Positions 16,913 to 23,458 of a stretch of 40,570 nucleotides of DNA are shown piece by piece. A program made the translations under genes and the position numbers. Numbering within the stretch: position 1 is the stretch's first letter; the number at the start of each line of letters is the position of its first letter. The notes beneath the pieces were generated by a model. The model saw only the letters and a list, made by a program, of their open reading frames with translations. It had not been told where the DNA came from and did not search any database. The stretch comes from Hyphomicrobiales bacterium. Its GTDB lineage: Bacteria > Pseudomonadota > Alphaproteobacteria > Rhizobiales > Rhizobiaceae. The stretch is from the NCBI GenBank assembly GCA_900470965.1, contig UCCS01000142.1, positions 1 to 40,570 of the forward strand, written 5' to 3'.

Positions 16913-17863
16913 TCAATCCTGGCCAACCTGCCAAACTGAAAGCAGCCCGTCAAGAAGCAACTTTGGGGGCAGGATGCCGTTGAGATCCTGACTTTTGACA
17001 AGATCACCATAACCAAGGATCGTAATCAACCGGGAAACAGCTCCAGCGAGTAAGAAGGGCGTATTGCTCTTCTTGTCCCAGTCGACGACCGGCAGTTTGT
17101 CGCTGACGTTTCGGGAGGTCAGATAGGCGCGAATTTCCGGCTGTCCACCGACCGCATCGATGAGTTTCACCTTCAGCGCTTGCCGGCCCGTGTAGATCGT
17201 TCCGTCGGCAAGCTTCAGAACTTCGTCATGCGGCAATTTGCGCCGGTCGGCAACGAGGTTGACGAACCAGTCGTAACTGTCGAGAACCATGTTGCGGATC
17301 ATGGCCTTGGCTTCTTCACTGGTGTCGTGGAACGGCGAGGGCTCTGCCTTGAGCGGAGAGGATTTGATCTCCTGCAACGAGACGCCGAGCTTGTCGAGCA
17401 GTGGCTGGATCTGCGGGTACTGGAAGATGACGCCGATCGAGCCAGTGATCGAGCTTTCGCCCGCGATGATCGTATCGCCGGCCGTCGCAATCATATAGCC
17501 TGCGGAGGCTGCAAGCGTCCTGACGTCGGAGACGACGGGCTTCTTTTCCGCAATCGCCCGGATCGCCTTGAAGATCTTTTCGCCGCCATAGGTCGTGCCG
17601 CCCGGCGAGGAGATCGAGATCACGACTGCCTTGACCTGATCATTGTCCTTGATCTTTTCCAGTCGCTCGAGCAACTCGTCATCATCGGTGATCAGGCCGG
17701 AGATCGTCACATGGGCGATATGGGGCCGCGCGGTGCTGCCTTCGCTGAAGGCAAAATTATAAAGCGCAAAGCCGAGCGCGACGAGCAGCACGACCGCGGC
17801 AAGGCGCCAGAAGCCAAGCCTGCGGCGCAGCAGCCGGCGGTCTGCGATGATCGAGCTGTCCAT
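16913..17863 (-). CDS. sppA: SppA, signal peptide peptidase (short, serine-lysine type)
   Basis: SppA digests cleaved signal peptides in the membrane. The 316-residue form has one N-terminal membrane anchor (about 20-38) and one protease domain. It contains ISSPGGTTYGG (oxyanion region), TLAASAGYMIATAGD with nucleophile S120, and the IKSSPLKAEPSPF segment. There K172 lies 52 residues after the serine, the same spacing as the Ser-Lys pair of B. subtilis SppA. The start at 17863 was chosen for the GGAGGT 5 nt upstream; the 20 codons before it are open but lack support. It is divergent from lptC. Confidence 0.93.
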   Translation of the reverse strand: MDSSIIADRRLLRRRLGFWRLAAVVLLVALGFALYNFAFSEGSTARPHIAHVTISGLITDDDELLERLEKIKDNDQVKAVVISISSPGGTTYGGEKIFKAIRAIAEKKPVVSDVRTLAASAGYMIATAGDTIIAGESSITGSIGVIFQYPQIQPLLDKLGVSLQEIKSSPLKAEPSPFHDTSEEAKAMIRNMVLDSYDWFVNLVADRRKLPHDEVLKLADGTIYTGRQALKVKLIDAVGGQPEIRAYLTSRNVSDKLPVVDWDKKSNTPFLLAGAVSRLITILGYGDLVKSQDLNGILPPKLLLDGLLSVWQVGQD

Positions 17864-17993
17864 TCCAACCTCCAGAGACGAAACCCAACGGCGGTACTCC
17901 GCCGCTGGGGAGATAAGGCGCACGCTGCCGCGAGAAAATGCCTCGGGAACCTGCTATTTTCGGTTTAGTTGCTTGTTGCAGAAAAAAATCCAT

Positions 17994-18053
17994 ATTGGCA
18001 AGCCAATGTAATAATGCGAAACGAACTGTGATTGGCGCCCGGCATTGCTATAT
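17994..18053 (+). promoter_or_regulatory. lptC promoter candidate and nearby palindrome
   Basis: CTATAT at 18048-18053 matches the rhizobial -10 consensus. A -35 at the right distance (near 18025-18030, ACTGTG) is poor. Transcription would start near 18060, 27 nt before the lptC ATG. Just upstream, ATTGGC-AA-GCCAAT (17994-18007) is a perfect inverted repeat that could be an operator. The region also serves the divergent sppA, for which no clear promoter was seen. Confidence 0.4.
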
Positions 18054-18086
18054 AAGCGGCACGATCATCACACACGGACCAGGCAT

Positions 18087-18752
18087 ATGCTCGATACCCT
18101 CAGGAACAACGGGAAGCCCGCATACGCGGGGCCAAAGGACAGTGCCTATGGCCTTGCCCGGTTCCATTCCGCGCGTGTCCGCCGCCTGAAGTTCTTGCTG
18201 CCGGGTGCAGCCCTCATCATTTCCCTCATCTTCATCGCCGTCTCGGTGATCCGCACTTACCTGCCGGAAACCATTAAGATCGAGGGCGCCAAAATCGAGA
18301 ACGGCAAGGTCGTGATGGAAAAGCCGGCAATCGCCGGCCGCAACTCCGACGGCATCAACTATTCGATGCTCGCCGAACGCGCACTGCAGGATATTCGCAA
18401 TCCAGATCTCATCACGCTGGAGACGATCAAGGCCGCCGTGCCGATGAATGACGGCCTGATGGCCCGCGTGACCGCGGCGACGGCAGATTTCAATCGCGCC
18501 ACAGACAATCTGCATATGACGGCGCCGTTCACGCTTGTTCTGAGCAGCGGTCTCGTTGCGAATTTTCAGTCTGCACACCTTGATATCAAGGGTGGAAACA
18601 TGACGACGGATGATCCCGTCAGAATTACCAAGGACAATGCTTCGATTGTTGCGCGGTCGATGAATATAACCGATAAGGGGCGCGTGATCACATTCGAGGG
18701 GAACGTTCGCATGAATGTTGATTCATCCACCATCCATAAACAGGGCACCTAA
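18087..18752 (+). CDS. lptC: LptC, LPS export periplasmic/membrane-anchored subunit
   Basis: LptC sits on the LptB2FG transporter and passes lipopolysaccharide to LptA. The 221-residue protein has a cytoplasmic tail, one membrane segment (about 36-56, FLLPGAALIISLIFIAVSVI) and a periplasmic beta-jellyroll of LptC/DUF1239 type. The latter includes NYSMLAERALQDIRNPDLIT, VLSSGLVANFQSAHLDIKGG and VITFEGNVRMNVD. The ATG at 18087 was chosen since the reading matches the family from there; 14 upstream codons are open. lptA follows after 13 bp, so the two are one operon. Confidence 0.92.
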   Translation: MLDTLRNNGKPAYAGPKDSAYGLARFHSARVRRLKFLLPGAALIISLIFIAVSVIRTYLPETIKIEGAKIENGKVVMEKPAIAGRNSDGINYSMLAERALQDIRNPDLITLETIKAAVPMNDGLMARVTAATADFNRATDNLHMTAPFTLVLSSGLVANFQSAHLDIKGGNMTTDDPVRITKDNASIVARSMNITDKGRVITFEGNVRMNVDSSTIHKQGT

Positions 18753-18765
18753 AGAGCCGGGTCAC

Positions 18766-19416
18766 ATGACAAAAGATTGTCGCATTTCAACTCGCAAGAC
18801 TGGCGTAGCTTTTATCACAGGCGCGCTTGCCTTCGTCCTGTCGGTCGCGGGGGCGGCCGCCCAGTCGACGACGATGCCTGGCATGAAGCTTTCCAGCGAT
18901 CAGCCGATCCAGATTGAAAGCAACAAGCTGGAAATCCATGACCAGGAACACACGGCGCTCTTCACTGGCGACGTCAAGGTTGTTCAGGGCACGACGACGT
19001 TGCAGGCCGGCAAGATGACGGTCTATTACAAGGACAAGGCGAAGCAGCCGGCAGCGGGCGATGCTGCCACCAAGCCGGCACCTGCTGCCGAGACGGCTCC
19101 GGTCGCTGCAGAACAGTCGAGCTCGCTTGCCTCGGGTAGTGCCGATATCGATAAGATCCTGGTGACCGACAAGGTTTACCTGACCTCGGGCACGCAGACA
19201 GCGACCGCCGATGATGGCAATTTCGATATGACCTCGCAGGTCTTTATCCTCACGGGCAAGAAGGTCGTGCTGACCGATGGCCCGAACGTCTTTACCGGCT
19301 GCCAGCTCACGGTTCACATGGCGACCGGTCAGGCGGAGCTTGAAAGCTGCGGTGGTCGTGTCCAGATTCAGCTCGATCCAAAATCGCAGCCGAGTCAGCA
19401 GCCAAAGCAGAACTGA
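18766..19416 (+). CDS. lptA: LptA, periplasmic LPS bridge protein
   Basis: LptA forms the periplasmic bridge that carries LPS from LptC to LptD. The 216-residue protein has a signal peptide (about 1-32, cut before QSTTMPG) and an OstA-like jellyroll: DQPIQIESNKLEIHDQEHTA, LFTGDVKVVQGTTTLQAG, then KVYLTSGTQTATADDGNF and KKVVLTDGPNVFTGCQLTV. The fold is interrupted by an Ala/Pro-rich, low-complexity insert at about 92-125 that E. coli LptA lacks. The start at 18766 is 13 bp after lptC. Confidence 0.92.
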   Translation: MTKDCRISTRKTGVAFITGALAFVLSVAGAAAQSTTMPGMKLSSDQPIQIESNKLEIHDQEHTALFTGDVKVVQGTTTLQAGKMTVYYKDKAKQPAAGDAATKPAPAAETAPVAAEQSSSLASGSADIDKILVTDKVYLTSGTQTATADDGNFDMTSQVFILTGKKVVLTDGPNVFTGCQLTVHMATGQAELESCGGRVQIQLDPKSQPSQQPKQN

Positions 19417-19432
19417 GAAGTCGGCCTTTCAC

Positions 19433-20233
19433 GTGAAGCTATTCTCTCTATCCACCAAGTCCGGCAGAGCCGCGACGGAAGCCGCGGCTCCTGTCGACAA
19501 GGCTCGTTATCAGGGAACGCTGATCGCACGCGGTCTGACCAAGACCTATGCGACGCGGCGTGTCGTCAATGGCGTCTCGCTAGTCGTGCGGCGTGGTGAG
19601 GCTGTGGGCCTGCTGGGGCCTAACGGTGCCGGTAAGACGACCTGTTTCTACATGATCACCGGCCTCGTGCCTGTTGATGAGGGAACGATCGAAATCGACG
19701 GCAACGACGTGACGACGATGCCGATGTATCGTCGCTCCCGCCTCGGCGTCGGCTACTTGCCGCAGGAAGCCTCGATCTTCCGTGGGCTGACGGTGGAGGA
19801 GAATATCCGCGCCGTCCTTGAGGTGCATGAAAAGGACAAGACGGCGCGTGAGCGCAAGCTCGACGAACTGCTTGAGGAGTTTCACATCGCGAAGCTCCGC
19901 AAGAGTGCCGCCGTGGCTCTCTCGGGCGGTGAACGCCGACGCCTGGAAATTGCCCGCGCACTTGCGACCGACCCGACCTTCATGCTGCTCGACGAGCCCT
20001 TTGCAGGTGTCGACCCGATCTCGGTTGCCGATATTCAGAACCTCGTGCATCATTTGACGGCACGCGGCATCGGCGTTCTCATCACCGACCACAATGTGCG
20101 TGAGACGCTCGGGCTGATCGACCGGGCCTATATTATCCATGCCGGCGAAGTGCTGACCCATGGACGCGCGAACGATATCGTCAACAATCCGGAAGTGCGC
20201 CGGCTTTACTTGGGCGACAATTTCAGTCTCTGA
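19433..20233 (+). CDS. lptB: LptB, ATPase of the LPS transporter
   Basis: LptB is the cytoplasmic ATPase that drives LPS extraction by LptFG. The 266-residue protein has Walker A GPNGAGKTT (62-70), Q-loop GYLPQEASIF, signature LSGGERRRLEIARALA, Walker B FMLLDEPFAGVDP and switch ITDHNVRE, the LptB-typical sequence. The best start is GTG at 19433, 16 bp after the lptA stop; the frame is open upstream to 19277, inside lptA, but without family match. The ribosome binding site is weak (GAGAAG, 12 nt away), so coupling to lptA translation is likely. rpoN follows after 156 bp. Confidence 0.95.
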   Translation: MKLFSLSTKSGRAATEAAAPVDKARYQGTLIARGLTKTYATRRVVNGVSLVVRRGEAVGLLGPNGAGKTTCFYMITGLVPVDEGTIEIDGNDVTTMPMYRRSRLGVGYLPQEASIFRGLTVEENIRAVLEVHEKDKTARERKLDELLEEFHIAKLRKSAAVALSGGERRRLEIARALATDPTFMLLDEPFAGVDPISVADIQNLVHHLTARGIGVLITDHNVRETLGLIDRAYIIHAGEVLTHGRANDIVNNPEVRRLYLGDNFSL

Positions 20234-20389
20234 ACCAGTCCCGGACGACAGAAAATTGCGGCTGCGGCATAGGTTCCGCTTGACCAAGTAGGATAAAAAA
20301 GCAATTTTTGGGCCAACTCGGAATTCCGTGGCCTGAAATCTTCATCAGACGCGGTTTCCTGGAGGAGTCGAGGGAGTTTCGCGTCCGCC

Positions 20390-21940
20390 ATGGCCCTGTC
20401 TGCCAATCTTTTTCTGCGACAGAACCAGTCCCTGGTGATGACACCGCAACTGATGCAATCCATCCAATTGCTGCAGATGACGCATGTCGAACTCACTCAG
20501 TTCATCGCCCAGGAAGTGGAGAAGAACCCGCTTCTGGAACTTCCGTCGGGCGAGGGCGAGGCCGGCGAACGCGGCGAGGCTGCGGACGAACCATACCCCC
20601 AGCAAACGGATGATGCGGGCGAGGGCGAATATGAGGATCGCGGCGAAACGTTGTCCGGCGACTGGTACGATAATGGCAGCTCAAGCCGGCTGAGTGACGA
20701 GCTGGATGCCAATTACACCAATGTCTTCCCCGATGACGGCGCGCCGCAGCGACTCGACGCACCGGAACTCATCAGCCAGTGGAAATCGATGCCGGGCAGC
20801 GCCGAAGGTGCTGACAGCAATTACGATCTTGATGATTTCGTCGCCGGTCAGGTCTCTTTGCGCGACCATCTTGCCCAGCAGATACCCTTCATATTGCCCG
20901 ATATGGCCGACCGCCTGATTGCCCAGAATCTGGTCGATCAGCTCGACGATGCCGGCTATCTGCAGGCCGATGTCGCGGAAGCCGGCGAGCGTCTCGGTAC
21001 CGATGCAGATGACATCGAGCGCGTGCTCTCAGCGCTGCAGACGCTCGATCCGCCCGGCGTGTTCGCCCGTAGCCTTGCCGAATGCCTGGCGATCCAGCTT
21101 CGCCAGAAGGATCGTTTCGATCCCGCCATGCAGGCGCTGGTCGAAAATCTCGAATTGCTGGCGCGCCGCGACTTCGTCACCCTGAAACGCCTCTGCGGCG
21201 TCGATGAGGAAGACCTGCTCGACATGCTCGCCGAAATCCGCCAACTCAATCCGAAGCCCGGCAGCGGTTTCGAGGCTGACGTTTCAGAGGCGATCATGCC
21301 CGACGTCGTGGTCCGCCCCTCCGCGGATGGCGCCTGGCTGGTCGAACTCAACCCGGATACGCTGCCGCGGGTCCTCGTCAATCAGTCCTATTTTTCGCGC
21401 GTCGCGAAGAACGGCGAGGATCACGCCTTCCTCTCCGAATGTCTGCAGACCGCCAATTGGCTGACGCGCAGCCTGGATCAGCGCGCCAAGACCATCATGA
21501 AGGTCGCAAGCGAGATCGTGCGCCAGCAGGATGCCTTCCTCTTGCACGGCGTCGATCATCTGCGGCCGCTGAACCTGAAGACGGTGGCCGAGGCGATCAA
21601 GATGCATGAATCGACGGTCAGCCGTGTCACGTCGAATAAATACATGCTGACGCCGCGCGGCCTCTTCGAACTGAAATACTTTTTCACGGTTTCGATTAGC
21701 GCCGTCGAGGGCGGTGATAGTCATTCGGCTGAAGCAGTTCGCCACAAGATCCGCACGCTGATCCTGCAGGAAAGCCCCGATGCGGTGCTCTCCGATGATG
21801 ATATCGTCGATATGCTCAAAAAGGGCGGCATCGATCTCGCTCGTCGTACGGTCGCCAAATACCGCGAGGCGATGAACATCGCCTCTTCCGTCCAGCGCCG
21901 CAGGGAAAAGCGCGCACTGGCCAAGGTCGCCGGTTTCTGA
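20390..21940 (+). CDS. rpoN: RNA polymerase sigma-54 factor
   Basis: Sigma-54 directs RNA polymerase to -24/-12 promoters of nitrogen-fixation, nitrogen-assimilation and other genes, and needs an AAA+ activator. The 516-residue protein starts with the Gln/Leu-rich region I (QNQSLVMTPQLMQSIQLLQM). An acidic region II with many Glu/Asp/Gly (about 50-120) follows, then the core-binding region and the helix-turn-helix LKTVAEAIKMHESTVSRVTS. The RpoN box ARRTVAKYRE is at 484-493. The position after lptB and before hpf and ptsN is the standard proteobacterial order. The 156 bp upstream hold no clear promoter. Confidence 0.98.
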   Translation: MALSANLFLRQNQSLVMTPQLMQSIQLLQMTHVELTQFIAQEVEKNPLLELPSGEGEAGERGEAADEPYPQQTDDAGEGEYEDRGETLSGDWYDNGSSSRLSDELDANYTNVFPDDGAPQRLDAPELISQWKSMPGSAEGADSNYDLDDFVAGQVSLRDHLAQQIPFILPDMADRLIAQNLVDQLDDAGYLQADVAEAGERLGTDADDIERVLSALQTLDPPGVFARSLAECLAIQLRQKDRFDPAMQALVENLELLARRDFVTLKRLCGVDEEDLLDMLAEIRQLNPKPGSGFEADVSEAIMPDVVVRPSADGAWLVELNPDTLPRVLVNQSYFSRVAKNGEDHAFLSECLQTANWLTRSLDQRAKTIMKVASEIVRQQDAFLLHGVDHLRPLNLKTVAEAIKMHESTVSRVTSNKYMLTPRGLFELKYFFTVSISAVEGGDSHSAEAVRHKIRTLILQESPDAVLSDDDIVDMLKKGGIDLARRTVAKYREAMNIASSVQRRREKRALAKVAGF

Positions 21941-22263
21941 CTTGCAACGCCGGGGCGAGCCAATGATTGCCGCCTGGAACCGTTGATGGCGGAGACATCC
22001 CAATTTTATGGGATTTTCAGTGCACGTTTTCCGCGTATGCTAGACCTCGCTGTGCCGGGCTATTGACTTTCCGGGAGGCTGTCGCTAGAAGCCCGCCGCA
22101 ATCGGAGCAGCGAAGGGCATCCGGGCATTATCCCCATCATCCTCACGGCACCAGGGACACGCAGACTTGAGCTCATCTTGCTTGAGATTGCGCGAAGTGC
22201 TTGGATGAGGTTGAGGCTTGGCGTAAACTGATACCCGCAAACTACCATAAGAAGGGAAACTCC
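21941..22263 (+). promoter_or_regulatory. rpoN-hpf intergenic region with terminator and promoter candidate
   Basis: This 323-bp gap holds no gene I can support. At 21997-22014 ATCCCA-N6-TGGGAT followed by TTT could end rpoN transcription. A promoter for hpf may be TTGACT (22063-22068) with CTAGAA (22085-22090), spacing 16, about 175 nt before the hpf start. The long leader this implies could carry further control, but no strong fold was seen. hpf has AGAAGGGAAA just before its ATG. Confidence 0.4.
21997..22017 (+). terminator. Possible rpoN terminator
   Basis: A 6-bp stem ATCCCA / TGGGAT (21997-22002 and 22009-22014) with loop ATTTTA is followed by TTT. It lies 57 bp after the rpoN stop. 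The stem is short and AT-rich, so the call is weak. Confidence 0.4.
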
Positions 22264-22845
22264 ATGAGTGTGCGTGTATCCGGTAAACATATGGAAATTG
22301 GTGACTCCTTCCGTCAAAAGATCGAGGACCAAATCGGTTTGGCCGTCACGAAATACTTCGACGGGGGATATTCCGGTCAGGTGATCGTGGAAAAGTCGAA
22401 CTCTCGTTTTTCCGCTGATTGCAAGGTTCATCTCGATAGCGGCGTCGTCCTGCATGCGGCAGGCGAGGCCATGGATCCGCAGATTGCCTTTGATGCGGCA
22501 TCCGAGCGTATCGAGAAGCGGCTGCGCCGCTACAAGCGGAAGCTCAAGGATCACCACGCAGGAAATCATCTGAACGGTAACGGCTTTGCAGAGGTCGCCT
22601 ACACCGTCATGGATGCGGTTCCCGATCATGAGGACGAGGTCCCGGACGATTTCGCTCCGGCCATCGTCGCCGAAAGCACCAAGCAGCTCAAGACGATGTC
22701 TGTTGCAACCGCCGTCATGGCGCTCGACATGACCGACGAGCCGCTTCTCCTGTTCCGCAGCCCCGGCAAGGAACAGCTCAACATCGTTTACCGTCGTCAC
22801 GACGGAAATATTGGCTGGATCGATTCGGCCAATATCAAAGGCTGA
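22264..22845 (+). CDS. hpf: Long-form ribosome hibernation promoting factor
   Basis: HPF binds the 30S decoding site in stationary phase and stores ribosomes; the long form dimerises them into 100S particles. The 193-residue protein has the N-terminal S30AE domain (MSVRVSGKHMEIGDSFRQKI, VHLDSGVVLHAAGEAMDPQI, then AFDAASERIEKRLRRYKRKL). A linker leads to the C-terminal dimerisation domain (about 135-190, MALDMTDEPLLLFRSPGKEQ, then LNIVYRRHDGNIGWID). The ATG at 22264 is preceded by AAGGGAAA; 21 codons upstream are open but unsupported. The position between rpoN and ptsN is conserved. Confidence 0.95.
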   Translation: MSVRVSGKHMEIGDSFRQKIEDQIGLAVTKYFDGGYSGQVIVEKSNSRFSADCKVHLDSGVVLHAAGEAMDPQIAFDAASERIEKRLRRYKRKLKDHHAGNHLNGNGFAEVAYTVMDAVPDHEDEVPDDFAPAIVAESTKQLKTMSVATAVMALDMTDEPLLLFRSPGKEQLNIVYRRHDGNIGWIDSANIKG

Positions 22846-22853
22846 GATCAGGG

Positions 22854-22884
22854 CGGGGGAGCGGCGCAGGGCGCCGCTCCCCCG
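22854..22884. promoter_or_regulatory. Very stable 14-bp hairpin between hpf and ptsN
   Basis: A perfect inverted repeat, C-GGGGGAGCGGCGC and its complement (22854-22867 and 22871-22884), is closed by the 3-nt loop AGG. No T-run follows, so it is not a standard intrinsic terminator. It lies 8 bp after the hpf stop and 33 bp before ptsN. It may protect the hpf message end, partly stop transcription or set the hpf:ptsN ratio. Confidence 0.6.
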
Positions 22885-22917
22885 GACCCGAACTCTCGGC
22901 GACAGAAGGAAAAAGAA

Positions 22918-23382
22918 ATGGCATTGGCAGATTTGCTGCACCAGGATGCGATCATTCCCGCCCTCAGGGTAAATTCCAAGAAACAGTTGCTTCAGGAATT
23001 GGCAGCAAAAGCCTCCAGGACTACGGGGCTTTCCGAACGGGAAATCTTCGATGTGATCCTGCAGCGCGAACGCTTGGGCTCGACCGGTGTCGGCAACGGC
23101 ATCGCCATCCCCCACGGCAAGCTCGTCAATATCCACTCCATCGTCGGTATCTTCGCCCGGCTGGAACAGCCCGTCGATTTCGAAGCGCTGGACGACCAGC
23201 CGGTCGATCTGGTGTTTCTGCTTCTGGCGCCGGAAGGCGCCGGTGCCGATCACCTCAAGGCGCTTTCGCGCATCGCCCGTGTCCTGCGCGACCACGATCT
23301 GGTCGCCAAGCTGCGCGCGACCGATTCCGCTTCAGCGATTTATGCCTTCCTCAATGAAGAGCAGACGTCGAACGCTGCCTGA
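22918..23382 (+). CDS. ptsN: PtsN, EIIA-Ntr of the nitrogen phosphotransferase system
   Basis: PtsN takes phosphate from the EI-Ntr/NPr chain and, by its phosphorylation state, modulates potassium transport, ABC transporters and other targets. The 154-residue protein is a single PTS EIIA type-2 domain with the active histidine H66 in GVGNGIAIPHGKL, followed by FARLEQPVDFEALDDQPVDL and LLAPEGAGADHLKALSRIAR. AGAAGGAAAAAG just before the ATG is a good ribosome binding site. It ends the rpoN-hpf-ptsN row; a strong terminator follows. Confidence 0.96.
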   Translation: MALADLLHQDAIIPALRVNSKKQLLQELAAKASRTTGLSEREIFDVILQRERLGSTGVGNGIAIPHGKLVNIHSIVGIFARLEQPVDFEALDDQPVDLVFLLLAPEGAGADHLKALSRIARVLRDHDLVAKLRATDSASAIYAFLNEEQTSNAA

Positions 23383-23410
23383 CGGTCGACGATCTACCCG
23401 GAATGCAAGA

Positions 23411-23439
23411 AAGGCGCCTGATCGCTCAGGCGCCTTTTT
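23411..23439. terminator. Bidirectional intrinsic terminator between ptsN and the chemoreceptor gene
   Basis: An 11-bp perfect stem AAGGCGCCTGA / TCAGGCGCCTT (23411-23421 and 23426-23436) with loop TCGC is followed by TTTCTT. On the opposite strand the arm continues into TTTCTTGC. It lies 28 bp after ptsN and 20 bp after the convergent chemoreceptor gene, and serves both. Confidence 0.9.
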
Positions 23440-23458
23440 CTTGTCATGCGATCAGCGA

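Noticed and set aside
17945..17969. EcfG-like general-stress promoter (GGAAC-N16-AGTT) upstream of lptC
   Set aside because: One base differs from the short CGTT -10 and it lies about 120 bp from the start; chance matches to so short a motif are common.
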